A model generated the notes under the pieces. It saw nothing but the letters and a program-made list of their open reading frames with translations, made no database searches and was not told where the DNA came from. This document shows, in pieces, positions 49,777-61,439 of a DNA stretch of 64,000 bases. Both the position numbers and the translations under genes were made by a program. The stretch is from Perognathus longimembris pacificus (taxonomy: Eukaryota > Chordata > Mammalia > Rodentia > Heteromyidae): positions 38,351,691-38,415,690 of the forward strand of contig NC_063174.1 of assembly GCF_023159225.1 (NCBI RefSeq), given 5' to 3'. How positions within the stretch are numbered: position 1 is the stretch's first letter; the number at the start of each line of letters is the position of its first letter.

Positions 49777-49987
49777 TTTTTTTCCCCCCTTTGGCCAGTC
49801 CTGGGGCTTGGACTCAGGGCCTGAGCACTGTCCCTGGCTTCTTTTTGCTCAAGGCTAGCACTCTGCCACTTGAGCCACAGCGCCACTTCTGGCCATTTTC
49901 TGTATGTGTGGTGCTGGGGAATTGAACCCAGGCCCTCACGTATATGAGACAAGCACTCTTGCCACTAGGCCGTATCCCCAGCCCCAC
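49777..49987 (-). mobile_element. IDL-Geo SINE
   Basis: An antisense full dimer with a T tail. The 12-bp duplication tactccaatctt lies at 49765-49776 and 49988-49999. Confidence 0.92.
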
Positions 49988-50567
49988 TACTCCAATCTTG
50001 ATGATGGGATTAGAGTTGATTATTTTCTTTGTCCTGGCCTATTTAGTGTTCCCTACCATTAACCCATACTGATTTTCTAATTAGAAAAGTAAGAAATCTG
50101 ATGCTGGAAACCCATAAAATGGAAGTCTGGGGGTGGGTAAATGAGGGAGATGTTGGTCAAAGCACACATCATTTCAGTTAGAAAAAAGGAATGTTGACAA
50201 GAGAGCTACTGTACATAAAAATGAACATAAAATGATGTATTTTATGCTTTGTTTTTTTATATCACTCCTTTAATTACACTGATTGGAAAAAAAGATTTAG
50301 TAGTTATGTTAAAAATGAGGATAAGGTCCAAGTGGCAGAGCCAAGCAACTGGAACGTGATTCAGAAGCCAGACACAGTGAAACCCTTGTACATGATCAAG
50401 AGGCATTTCACCGCTGCAGAACAAGACAGGAGGGGTTTAAGTAGAAACAGGAAGTGCTCCTGTTCCCAGAGACCAAGGAGCTTTCCCATATTGATGTGAG
50501 GAAGGGCTTATCTTCTGATGACCACATGTGGCAGTATTTCAACTGCCACTAGAAACCCTAGAAGGAT

Positions 50568-50570
<3 letters not shown>

Positions 50571-50613
<43 letters not shown>
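50571..50613. repeat. (GT)n microsatellite
   Basis: About 21 GT units. Confidence 0.95.
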
Positions 50614-50616
<3 letters not shown>

Positions 50617-51098
50617 TTTCCTTTTTTTTAATGTGAATGTAACACAAAAATGTAGTTCAGGATTGATCCCAACCATCTGGAGTCAGGAGAAAGTAGCTGT
50701 TTTTCAAATCACCCATACAGGGCACTCTCACCTTCCACCGGAATGACAAGCCTCCTCAACAGGGACCTGAGGATCAGAGCTTAGGACTGGGTCCTGGCTC
50801 ACTATGGCTCTTCCTTCTCATTGGTCGTGCCATGGCTTGGTTCCTCCCTAACCCCTACTCAAGCAGGTCCTTAGTAAAGGAAGCACTAGGGAAAACTGGG
50901 ATTGCTATCTCTCGACCCTCTTGAATATAAGAGGAGCCTTCCCTGGGCTCAGGCTGCAAACCTGCACCCAGAGGTGCCATTCTGACTAGACTGAATGAAG
51001 GGAGTAGGTGCAAAAGACAGTGCTAAGAATGCCAATGGAAGCCACTGGTCCTCATCTGCAGCTACCTACAACTAGAGATCTACAGAAGTAGTCAGCAT

Positions 51099-51317
51099 GG
51101 GCTGGGAATATGGTCTAGTGACAAGAGTGCTTGCCTCACATACATGAAGCCCTAAGTTCGGTTCCCCAGCACCACATATATAGAAAATGGCCAGAAGTGG
51201 CGCTGTAGCTCAAGTGGCAGAGTGCTAGCCTTGAGCAAAAGGAAGCCAGGGACAGTGCTCAGGCCCTGAGTCCAAGCCCAGGACTGGCAAAAAAAGAAAA
51301 AAAAAAAAAGAAAGAAA
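51099..51317 (+). mobile_element. IDL-Geo SINE
   Basis: A full dimer with an A/GAAA tail and imperfect duplication aagtagtcagcatg / aaatagtcagcgtg. It may lie within the 3' UTR of the PGAM1 retropseudogene. Confidence 0.9.
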
Positions 51318-51380
51318 GAAATAGTCAGCGTGAGGTGTAGAGGAAGGTATTGGAAGGGGCAGCAGTTGGCCTGCTCGCCT

Positions 51381-52096
51381 TCACTTCTTGGCTTTGCCCT
51401 GGGCAGCCACAGCTTCCCTGGCTTTGCCCACAGTCTCTTTGTCCCCCAGGAACTGCATGAGTTTGGTGGGCTTCAGATTCTTGTCCATTTCACAGTTGAT
51501 GGGAATACAGGCTGGCACATTCAGCTCCATGATGGCCTCTTCAGAGAGACCTTCCAGATACTTGATGATGCCCAGGAGGCTGCTGCCATGGGTTATAGTC
51601 AGAACCCTTTTCCCCCTCTTTGATCTGGGGGACAAGTTCTTCATTCCAGAAGAGCAATAGTATCTTTCAGGCTCTCACAGGCACGCAGCTGATCCTCAGT
51701 GATGTCTGTGTACCTGTGATGCTTACTGATGTTGCTGCAGAAGAGATGGTCAGGCTCCATTGGAGGTAGTAATACCTCCATATCTTCACCCAGGCCCCAC
51801 CATGCTTAGCAGTTTCTGCTTTACTGAGGTCAGTCAGACCTCCATAATGCTGCTCATGGAGGTGCCAAGTCCTCACTACTGGCAACCACATCTGGTCAAT
51901 GGAGTTCAGTGGGTCCTAATTGCTTATTTCTGCACTGAGGTACAGCAGGTGTCGTAATCATAGCCAGTATCTATCTTGTAGAGTCTGCCTGCCGGCCTCC
52001 GTCTCCTCATTGCCCACAGGGCTCATTGTCTGCTAAAGCCGTTCTCCAGGTTCCAGGCGTTCTTGCCTGGATCAGCACCAGCTTGTAAGCAGCTGT
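51381..52096 (-). pseudogene. PGAM1: PGAM1 retropseudogene
   Basis: An intronless, broken copy of brain-type phosphoglycerate mutase 1, a glycolytic enzyme. The C-terminal segment reads as [15 protein letters not shown], then [15 protein letters not shown] and ends VAAQGKAKK with the natural stop at 51381-51383. The middle reads [17 protein letters not shown] in another frame. The N-terminus (AAYKLVLI) is readable near 52082-52093, but the start codon is lost (ACA at 52094-52096) and the RHGE catalytic motif is damaged. The span is about 50 bases short of a full frame, and frameshifts split it. The 5' side abuts an antisense B1-Geo. It is non-functional as an enzyme. Confidence 0.92.
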
Positions 52097-52140
52097 AGTG
52101 GTGGGCTTGGGAGCAGCACCAAATTATACCTTAATCTATC

Positions 52141-52386
52141 TGTTTGTGTTTTTTTGTGCTGGTATTAGGGCTTGAACTCTGGGCCTGGGTGCTGTCCCTG
52201 GGCTTCTTTTGCTGAAGGTGAGCCTTCTACCACTTGAGCCACATGCCACTTCTGGCTTTTTTGAGTAGTTAATTGGAGATAAGAGTCTCATGGTGTTTCC
52301 TGCACGGGCTGGTTTCAAACCTCGATCTTCAGATCTCAGCCTCCTGAGTAGCTAGGATTACAGGTGTCAGCTGCCAGTACCTGGCT
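52141..52386 (-). mobile_element. B1-Geo SINE
   Basis: An antisense full copy, with linker aattggagataagagtctca and head complement ctaggattacaggtgtcagc. Confidence 0.87.
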
Positions 52387-53914
52387 TATGCTTTAATTTT
52401 AACTGAGTAAATTTTAGGTGTTCAGCATGCAGAAAGATGTATGACACAAAGAATATACCAAGTAGTTTTATTTAGCCATTCTACAATGTGTATATATATA
52501 TGCATACATATCAAAACAGATTGTACACCATAAATATGCAGTTTTGATTTGCCAATATAACAAAAGTGCAAGAGTGGCTACCACAAAAGAACAGCATGTT
52601 ATTAATGATGATTAGGAAATACTTTAATGACAGAAGTATGTGTACGGTATAATGAATGAAAAAGTAGTAGAAAGATCCTTTATATAGTATATATCACAAT
52701 TGTTCCTTTATATACTATGTATCACAATTGTATCTGAGTGTGATGTCCAGATCCCAAATTTCTGAGAGATCTATGGCTGATTTTTCTTGCATTCATTTCA
52801 TTTTATTGTCCATGGAATACTTCTGTAAATGAAGTATGAATACAAAATCACTATTAGGTTTTTTTGTATTAATTAATTATTAGCTAGAGAGATGCTAGAG
52901 GAAAGAAAACCTTAAAGATGACACCTCTAATAATAGAAAAAAGGATAAAATCCACTCTAAATTTCAGGTTCACTAGGTGTTACTCACTATCTGCAATGAT
53001 TTTCAAAACATTAATCAGATACTCAGGTTCTTCTAAGCAAAAACAAAAACACAAACAAACAAAAAAAATCCTGGAACCCAAACACTGCATTCTTTTCCTC
53101 TCCACCGCCTCATGTAGAGAACATTTTTTTGTTGTATGTAGACAGATGCACGGACTGATTTAACCAAGCGTCACTCATCTAATACTGACATAGACTTCTG
53201 TGGATTCCTCAGCTTTTTCCAAATCTGGTCTTTAAATCACGTTGGTCAGAAAGCCTTAGCTCAACACCTTGTTCTGGTTCTGAGATTTATGTCTTGTTAC
53301 CTGAAGTAATATCAAATTAAGGATTTTTGTTGTTGTCATTTTCTATTTAACAAACCAATAAAAATCTGAACAAGCACCTCTTGCAGTGACTGGCCAACCT
53401 ATTTTACAGTAGCTGCTGCAGTTTCATAATGGATTTGGCACCAACTAATCTTAAAGACAGTGGTAGACGATTGCACCACCATGTGGTCACAGAGGACATA
53501 GCACCTCTTTTTGGAGGATTTTTGGTTGTTGTTTTTTTTTACATTTTAAGCACTAGAAATAACTTCAGCTTTCACTGGGTAGAACCCTATCAGTTAGTGT
53601 GGAAACAAAGACCTAGACAAATGAAACTGTCAGAGTTTGAATCAAAAGGTCGACAGGTTGTACCATATGTACAATTTGTATTTGTCATTTAAAATAAATA
53701 GAAGAGAGGCTAAGAAAAAGGAACATCAGGTCTTTTCTTACCACAACTGTACCCAGCTTTTCAAGTTTACCCAGCCTTTCAGTTGAGGCAGAAGTGCGGG
53801 TGGGGGAGTACTTAGAGTTAGATACATAATTCACATGCCAAAAAAAATTATTACTTCCTAACGTTTCCATGGCTAATTTGAAGCCCATCATTTTTCACTC
53901 ATCCATTTGGTCAC
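52387..53914. other. AT-rich intergenic stretch
   Basis: No gene, young SINE or long tandem repeat is recognised. Short direct repeats such as cctttatatagtatatatca and its near copy occur at about 52677-52730. Confidence 0.55.
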
Positions 53915-54460
53915 CAAATATTTACACACATGGTTACCATGTGTGTAAAAGCACCAAGAGTTACAGTCGTAAATAAACAAGGCAGCATACCCCACATAAA
54001 GCTCTTGTTTCATGAGTGGAGACAGGACAGGATATGCAATTACATAATGTAATATTAGAGAGAAGGTAAATGCAAAGAAGGAAAAAAGCCAGGGATGGGG
54101 GATGGGGAACTTAGAAGGGATACATTTCACACTGGCCATGGAAGGCCTGCTTGACAAGGTGACCTTTGAATCAAGAAAGGAAAGAACTGAGCAAACCAGC
54201 CCTACAGATATGGGGGAAGAGCACTCAGCCAAGTTTTGCACAATAGTACAAAGGCCCTGGAGCAGGGAAATGCTCCAGTAAAGAGAGCCAGAATAAGAAC
54301 TCAACAGGACTTAGAGCTCTAAGAGGTAATGGGAGTCCAGTCCAGGTGGGGCCTTTCAGGTCACAGGAGGACTTTGGCTCCTAATTTTAGGGAGCTAGGC
54401 CATTGGAAATCTTTACACAATGGAGTGATGTGGTCAGACTAACTCTAATAGGCTCTTGGG
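53915..54460 (+). mobile_element. Ancient mammalian repeat (L2/CR1-like)
   Basis: The order catggaaggcctgcttgaca, then aggtgacctttgaatcaaga, gggggaagagcactcagcca, caaaggccctggagcaggga and tggagtgatgtggtcagact matches a common old mammalian repeat whose exact name I cannot give. Confidence 0.5.
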
Positions 54461-54526
54461 GCTCCTAGGTTCACAGTGGACTGAGAAAGGAAGGGTGGGG
54501 GCAGGCTGTTTAATAATGCTCTTGAG

Positions 54527-54718
54527 GGGCTGGGGATATAGCCTAGTGGCAAGAGTGCCTGCCTCGGATACACGAGGCCCTAGGTTCGGTTCCCCAGCAC
54601 CACATATGCAGAAAACGGCCAGAAGCGGCGCTGTGGCTCAGGTGGCGGAGTGCTAGCCTTGAGCGGGAAGAAGCCAGGGACAGTGCTCAGGCCCTGAGTC
54701 CAAGGCCCGGGACTGGCC

Positions 54719-54745
<27 letters not shown>
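54527..54745 (+). mobile_element. IDL-Geo SINE (youngest-looking copy)
   Basis: A full dimer with cggatacacgaggccctagg, gagcgggaag and an A tail of about 28 bases. The perfect 15-bp duplication aataatgctcttgag lies at 54512-54526 and 54746-54760. Confidence 0.96.
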
Positions 54746-54749
<4 letters not shown>

Positions 54750-54760
54750 ATGCTCTTGAG

Positions 54761-55903
54761 AAATGAGAGCAGACTCAACAAAAAGACAGTGGGGTAGGAT
54801 GAAAGACAATTAGATTGTAAAATACACTTTGAAGGCAGACTACAGCTTTGCTGATGGCTTAGAAAGGGGCCAAAAGAAAGGAGTCGGGGATAACATGAAA
54901 GTTTGGGTCTGAGCAACTGAAAAGCTAGGATTTCCATTCGTGGAAAAGGGGGAGAATCTCAATAGTTTGATATTAGGTGCCTGAGATTGGAGATCACTTC
55001 CTAGGTAGGAATGTCAGGTAGGCAGCCGAGTTCAGTAGGCAGTCTTGAGTTCAGACAAGAACACTTGTTCATAACCCCACAGACATGGAAAACAATAACC
55101 CCATAGATATGGAAGACATTGACTCTGGGGCCTCAAATGATAAAATGTTTTCCTTTTCACAATATGATTTTCCCAAATTATGGCACAGAGCAGTGTCTTT
55201 ACATTGCTCTGCCTCGTTGGTTGGAAGCTGTTCTCTTATGTCATAGGCATAAAATGTGAGTCTCCAAACGCTTGGTTACGCCTTGGGATGTCTGCCCAGC
55301 CTCTGCTGGGTAGAACCCTGTGTCCTACACTTCATGGTCTGCTAAAGATCAGGAGAGCTAACTGAAGGCTTACTTCTCTTCTTTGCTTCTTTTGGTTTTG
55401 CCAATGTTCACTCACATCAGGTGTGGCTGCTTACCGCTGTGGTCTCTGCCACTCTCCTGTTTTTATTACAGAAGTGGCAAAGTGCCACAGTGGGTTAGGT
55501 ACTCACACACATGCCCTTCATACATAAAGATGAAGCCCCCTCCTAACCAGCAACACCATGGGTCTAATAACAATTAGCATCCAAGTGCTATTTTATAGTT
55601 CAGCAGAAAACAGCTCTGCAGAGAGGTGCTTGTGTTTTTATGAGGAACATGGACTCTGAAAACATTGCCTTGGTTTCTCCCACTTCTGGTGTGGCCTAAA
55701 CAATTGACTTGACCTCTCTGGGTGAAACTTGTTTCTTTAAGTACAATGAAAAAAATCCTAAAGTGGTTTTCAAGATGAAATTAGTTGATCTACACACTGC
55801 ACAAAAATGAGACATAGCGAGCCCTCAATGGAAGGGTTTTCAAAAAGGTCTCTCAGATAGGTATTCCTTTTACTAATAGGGAAACTAGGAAATGGAGACT
55901 CAT

Positions 55904-55905
<2 letters not shown>
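54761..55905. other. Intergenic stretch without gene
   Basis: It contains a 24-bp tandem pair at 55071-55118 and a possible antisense MIR near 55650-55760. Nothing else is recognised. Confidence 0.5.
55071..55118. repeat. 24-bp tandem pair
   Basis: Two units starting ataacccca, at 55071 and 55095, differ at three positions. Confidence 0.85.
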
Positions 55906-55975
<70 letters not shown>

Positions 55976-56007
55976 CCTCCCTCCCTCCCTCCCTTCCTCC
56001 CCTCACC
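55906..56007. repeat. (CT)n then (CCCT)n array
   Basis: About 65 bases of CT followed by CCCT units. It is pure pyrimidine on plus and could form triplex or H-DNA. Confidence 0.95.
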
Positions 56008-56789
56008 CCCGTGTCTTTCCTCCCACTCCCACTCTGCTTTTCCTCTTTCCCTCTCAGTTCACTGTTCTCCTACATAAACTCCAAGAGCAGAATCATAGCA
56101 CACTGCCAGAACAGACAGCTACCCAAAACCTTGCTCCCATTGCCTAAACTTGTTTCTTATCTAGTAGGTGAGGTGGGTCCAAAATGCTCCCTTTGCACAC
56201 TGAACTTGGGGTGCCTTTTGTGTGGGGCTTAGATGTGTCTCTGTGGGACTTCTCTGCCCTTATTTCACACCACTGGCTGCAAATATATGTTCTGGTGCCT
56301 ATTAATACCCTACGGTCAACACACTTGCCTCCTGTCACTCTGACTACTCCCATGGTGGCCCTTGTCCTCCCGCCCTTCCTCCCACAGCTGTTCTGGTACA
56401 GGCTAAGTGATTGGTGCACTTGGCGAGCCTCTGCTGGGTCCTGGGTGCTGTCCTGTCTGCCCAGCAGCCCCCAACCCCCGCCATTTGTCTGTTTCTCCCT
56501 GCTTTCTGTCTTTGGGCTGTGATACCAGATTGCTAATAGGTAGGGGTAGGTATGAAGGAAAGAAGAAAATTAAATAATAGCAGTTATTCTGACAAGCCCT
56601 CAACTGACAAGCCACCAGTGCTCCATCCAGTTGGTGCTGCTGAAAATATGAGTTCTGCCTCTCATGTCTCCCAAAGACTGGTTTGGCTAAGGGTAGAATT
56701 GCTGTGGATTCTGAGTCACTGCCAATCAAAGCAGCTGGTGTTTCTAACTAGGAAGGCTTCAGCCCCTGCCCCCCTCCCCACTCTAATGA

Positions 56790-56790
56790 C

Positions 56791-56827
<37 letters not shown>
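56790..56827. repeat. (AAT)n microsatellite
   Basis: About 12 AAT units. Confidence 0.95.
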
Positions 56828-56864
56828 GTTGATTTGATCAGGAATAAGGACAGATAGTATTCTT

Positions 56865-57070
56865 TTTTTCTTTTTTTTTGCCAGTCCTGGGGCTTGGACT
56901 CAGGGCCTGAGCACTGTCCCTGGCTTCTTCTTGCTCAAGGCTAGCACTCTGCCACTTGAGCCACAGCGCCACTTCTGGCCATTTTCTGTATATGTGGTGC
57001 TGGGGAATCGAACCCAGGGCCTCATGTATACGAGGCAAGCACTGTTGCCACTAGGCCATATTCCCAGCCC
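56865..57070 (-). mobile_element. IDL-Geo SINE
   Basis: An antisense full dimer. The perfect 14-bp duplication cagatagtattctt lies at 56851-56864 and 57071-57084. Confidence 0.94.
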
Positions 57071-57227
57071 CAGATAGTATTCTTAAAGCAAAGGTAAGTA
57101 CATACTGTGTTATTAAGTTTCCTATGGGAGACACCAATTGAGTTGCCTGTCCAAATATCTCTTTTCCAGGAATGGCTCATATTTGTCCTATCTTGGGTTA
57201 CTGGTTCTGGGTTCTAGAAAGTTCTTG

Positions 57228-57376
57228 GTCTTGGCACTGGGAATATAGCCTAGTGCTAGAGTGCTTGCCTGGCATACATGAAACCCTGGGTTTGATTCCT
57301 CAGCACCACATATACACCAAAAGCCAGAAGTGGCACTGTGGCTGAAGTGGTAGAGTGCTAGCTGGCAAAAAAAAAA
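57228..57376 (+). mobile_element. IDL-Geo SINE with internal deletion
   Basis: The left monomer is complete, but the Geo half jumps from gagtgctag straight to ctggcaaaa, losing about 55 bases. Duplication aaagttcttg at 57218-57227 and 57377-57386. Confidence 0.9.
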
Positions 57377-57478
57377 AAAGTTCTTGCTCTCAACAGAGAA
57401 AGAATTCAATGGACATGGAGGAGACATAAGCAGGAGCATGTTTATTAATACAAAGCAAAAACAGAATAAAAGTGAACC

Positions 57479-57725
57479 CTCTAGAGCCAGGCACTGATGA
57501 CTCATACCCATAATTCTAGCTACTGAGGAGCCTGAGATCTGAGGATTGTGGTTCAAAGCCAGCTCAGACAGAAAAGTCTATGAGACTCTTATCTCCAATA
57601 ACCCACTAAAAATGCTGGGAGTGGAGCTGTGGCTCAAGTGATAGAGTGATAGCCTTGAACAAAAGAAACTCAGGGACAGTGCTCATTCCCTGAGTTCAAG
57701 CCCTAGGAACAGCACAAAAAATTAA
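57479..57725 (+). mobile_element. B1-Geo SINE
   Basis: A full copy. The 11-bp duplication aaaagtgaacc lies at 57468-57478 and 57726-57736. Confidence 0.9.
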
Positions 57726-58400
57726 AAAAGTGAACCATCTATATGGGAAAGGGTAGACTCAAGAAGAGTTGCATTGGAGGTCTCAAGGCTTCAAGCTTTG
57801 ATTGGGGTCTGCAGACATGGAGGTGGTCAGGTCTGGAAAACTGGGTTACTGTGTCATCAACTTCCAGAGACTAGTTGTATCCTCATCACCTCCACAGGTT
57901 GGCAAGTGGTTCTTGACCTTGGATGGTCAGGCTGGGCCTGTCCTCTTTCCATGGATGGTGGGGGCTTTGAGCCAACAAGACCGTACTGTCTGCTACAAGT
58001 CAGTCTACTAATGCCAGAAGTCCAGGGTATGATTCCTCATCACCCCCCAAACCACTATTCCCAGCCATTGGGGTTCCTCACTCCTTGCCAAGTCCACAGG
58101 AAGCACAGTGGTCTCCCTTTGAGGTACAGTTTGGGGCCATTTTGGTTTATTGAACCAGGCACAAATCTCTCATTTAATCTGTGTGCCTTAGAGCCCCTGC
58201 TGTGTTACAGAGGGAATGAAGGGAGCTTATTCTCAAGGTGGACAATGGAGTAGAGGAGACACAAATCCTGGAGGAATGGAGAAAAGCCCACAAAATTAGA
58301 TTGCTAACCACAGCAGCAGGAAGCTAGAGGAGAGGTTCAAACAGGAGGGGAGGCAAGAGGCAGAGGCTCCTTGACATTTTAATCTTCATTAGTCTCTGTC

Positions 58401-59990
58401 CCTGCCCACTAGACCAGCATCCCAAGACGGACCATCTTTTGCTAAAGATAGCTCTAGTAGGCTTAAATCACATCTAACTAAAAAAAAGTCACCATTAAAC
58501 AGTCTACACTAAAGTAAGACAAAAGCTTGCTCTTAGCCCAAGAACTGTCTCATTTAGTCAGTCTATGCACACCTTTGATTGCCAGCTATTCATAAAGGTT
58601 ATATGGAAAGGCAAAGCATAGGCTTTGCCTTCTGTGACACAAATCAGCCACTGCATGCCAGTCTTCTGGCCAGCTAGTTCTCAGAGCTTTTGAGATTACC
58701 CTGGGAGCACTTGGGTGGCTCCTGATGGAGCTGTCTGTTGTGGCTATCCCTAAGAAGTTCTGGAACCTTGGACATTATGGCCTTTCTCTGTCCTTCCCCT
58801 TAGGATAACAGCTACTAAACCCATTCTCATCATATATACAACCATGGTGAGCTGTGTCACCCTATCATCCTATGTTCTTCTGAGAAGGCTGTGAATCACA
58901 GGACCTCCTTACTCTGACCACAGAGTAGATTTAAGACCCAAAATGTTCACTTGAAATGTCTTTCTGGGAAATCTGAATTTTGAGCAGAAATGCAAATACA
59001 GAAGGCATTTGGAGCTGGATCATCCACGAGCTCAGATTGGGCTGCCCTATACCATGACTTACTTCTTTTTTTCTTTTAATCTCAAAAGAAAAATACCCTT
59101 TGAACTAAGTTGGCCACTGAGCTACTTTTAACCAGGGTTTTGACACATCTTTGCTATCCATTTTGGGTAAAAGCTCATGAATGAGTGAAGCAGAAAAGTG
59201 GGAGAGGAAAGTTGCCATACAAAGTGGCTCCTATTTTAAGACCCTGCAGTGGATCTATGTGAGGTCTTTTATTTATAGAAATCTACACAAGTCGTTTGGC
59301 TGAAGGCTGGAGCTTGTTTCAGGTCAGCATGTTGGTTATTTCTATAAAACTCCTGTTAGCTCCTGCTGTACCTGTTCTCCCTTCTACTAAGCCACCTATG
59401 CCTATTTCCAAAGGAAAAATATCATCTGGACTCAGATTTCAAAGCAAGACACAAATAGTAATTAAGGAGACAGACAGGAGGATCTTTGAGCCTAACAGAG
59501 GTCAGCCTGAGCAACTTAATAAGATACTGTCTCAAAAAGAGACAGTGTGTGTAGGGGAAGAGACAAATTTTTTTTTGTTATAAATGTTCTTAATGGACAT
59601 TATACCCTTTCTAGGAAACTCAGATCCCTGGAAATATTGCTTAATATCATATCACTTGCCTCTCACAGTAAGACTCATTAGAAACCCAAATAATAGAATA
59701 TAATAGAGCCGCAACCAGAGTTCTTTCCACGATTCCATACCTTCTTCCACACGACAATCTGTTTTCTTTCAATATAAAATTTTTCTTAATCTTCTATATA
59801 AATGTCTCTTTGGGAAGAAACCATTTGACAAGGACTCTGGATATAGAAACTAAAGTATTTGCTTCCACCAATAGTGAAGATGTAAAGGTTGTCAAGATTT
59901 TATGTCATTAGGGGTTTGGAATCCAAGTAACAGAACTTAATGTGCATCCATACCTTAACTAGCTATAATGTAAACAAGTACTGATGCTGG
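58401..59990. other. Intergenic stretch, one B1-like fragment
   Basis: A weak plus-strand B1-like tail (cagacaggaggatctttgag, then gaggtcagcctgagcaactt) lies at about 59465-59545. Nothing else is recognised. Confidence 0.5.
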
Positions 59991-59997
59991 TTGCTGT

Positions 59998-60112
59998 TTT
60001 GTTCTGTGTCTCACTATGTAGCCCAGGCTGGCCTTGAACTTCAAGATCCTCTTGCCTCAGTCTTCTGAGTTCTGGGATTACAAGAGTGCACTACCACACC
60101 TTGCTTTGTTGT
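59998..60112 (-). mobile_element. B1-like SINE
   Basis: An antisense classic monomer: tctcactatgtagcccaggc, then tggccttgaacttcaagatc and ctgggattacaagagtgcac. Confidence 0.78.
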
Positions 60113-60838
60113 TCTTGACTCCCAATGTGACTCAGTTGTAGGGTAGAACCCGAACCAATGAGAAAAAAATGAACAAGGAATCATGGGTAGGGTAGAAGAG
60201 AAGCTCATTCGGTTATCCCTGGCCTGCCCTTGGTGGCTTTTGTTATTCTCAGAGTGGTATTGGCAGAAGGCAGAAAACAACAGGATATGTGGCCAGGGTT
60301 GTAGCACATGGACCTTAGAGGTCATGCTGCGCAGCACTGGATAGTGGTAAGGGGTGTTATAGCTCTCTCCCAGCAATGGGGGCTCAGTTTTTCATCTTCA
60401 TGGCTCTTTATAACCTTCCAATTTTCCTCAGCTCAGTTCCCAACCCTCTGTCTCCCTTCTTCCTTCTGCCATCTCTTGTGTCTGCCACTTCTGCTTCCCG
60501 TCATTTTATTCTGGCCACGGCCGCCACTGTTATTGCCACTGCTCCGCCACAGCTGTCACTAGCTCTTCTGCTTCTCTAAGGCTACCTTCACAGGTCACTG
60601 CTGTCACCACTGGGGCAGCTCTTCTGTCAGAGCGGCCAATGCTAACTCCAAGGCTGCTCCTGCTACTGCCACTTCTTTTTTTGTGTGTGCCTACCTTCCC
60701 AACTCAGCTGATGATGAAAACAAAACCGGGCAATAGAAGACCATTTGAGAAAGGCATGCATTAGGTCTAATGTTGCAATACCAGCGGGCAGCACAAGGGG
60801 GTGTCTTTTAGCTGGTCACAAAGTGAACCAAACAGCCG

Positions 60839-60900
60839 ATTTGCATAAAAGGGAGTGGCTGGGTATCTGCACCAATGAAGGCAAACCTTTCATATAAATA
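60839..60900 (+). promoter_or_regulatory. Octamer and TATA-like cluster
   Basis: ATTTGCAT at 60839-60846, CCAAT at 60872-60876 and TATAAATA at 60893-60900 lie in promoter-like order, with a second CCAAT at 60920-60924. It may be a remnant LTR promoter or chance; no downstream gene is seen. Confidence 0.3.
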
Positions 60901-61299
60901 AAGGAGTGTTTTTATTGCACCAATCATGAGCCTTCTGGTGGAAATATCTGCTGGGCCTTCCAGAGCTCACCAATGTTCCTGGTGGTGAAAAGTCTGGTGT
61001 GTGCTGAGGCAGTTCCTCCGGGAGCCAGGCTTCTGCTTCAGCAGCCTGTGGTTGCCTAGCTTCTTATTGGTTTCTGAGGGGTGTTCAAAGCAGCAGGTTC
61101 TGGTATGAGGGCACCAGGGAAGGGTCTAACAGGAAGTCAGATCGCTCAGGCCCCCTAATAACTTAGGTAACTTCAAGGGGGGAAAATCAACATTAGAAGT
61201 GCTTACAATAAAGGCATATCAGGAATGCTAACAGTGCTTTAACAGTGTTTAACATGTGTTCTGACCGTGCGCAGCCGTCTGTAAGCCAGAACTCAGAAC

Positions 61300-61425
61300 A
61301 GGAATCCTGCCAGAGCCTTGATCTTGGACTGTCTAGCTTTCAGAACTGTGAGAAAATAAATTTCTGCTCTTTAAACCAGAGAGACTGTTGTATTTTGTGA
61401 TGGCAGCTTGGGTAAACCCACCAAG
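61300..61425 (+). mobile_element. MLT1-like LTR 3' end
   Basis: The terminal pattern is cttgatcttggactgtctag, then tttcagaactgtgagaaaat, aaatttctgctctttaaacc and gttgtattttgtgatggcag, typical of MaLR LTR ends as I recall them. Confidence 0.6.
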
Positions 61426-61439
61426 GTCTTTGCAGTGTG

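Larger units (their letters stand above)
57120..58400 (-). mobile_element. Possible solo LTR (ERV-type), antisense
   Basis: On the minus strand an AATAAA (57441-57446) is followed by a tail resembling retroviral R/U5 (catgctcctgcttatgtctc, then ccattgaattctttctctg). Long GC-moderate sequence that could be U3 extends to about 58.4 kb. No gag, pol or env frame is seen. Two SINEs interrupt it. The boundaries are guesses. Confidence 0.35.

Noticed and set aside
53888..54304. 138-codon minus-strand frame
   Set aside because: It is the antisense reading of an ancient interspersed repeat with no protein match that I recognise.
57774..58253. 159-codon plus-strand frame
   Set aside because: It lies within the LTR-like block on the opposite strand and has no recognisable domain.
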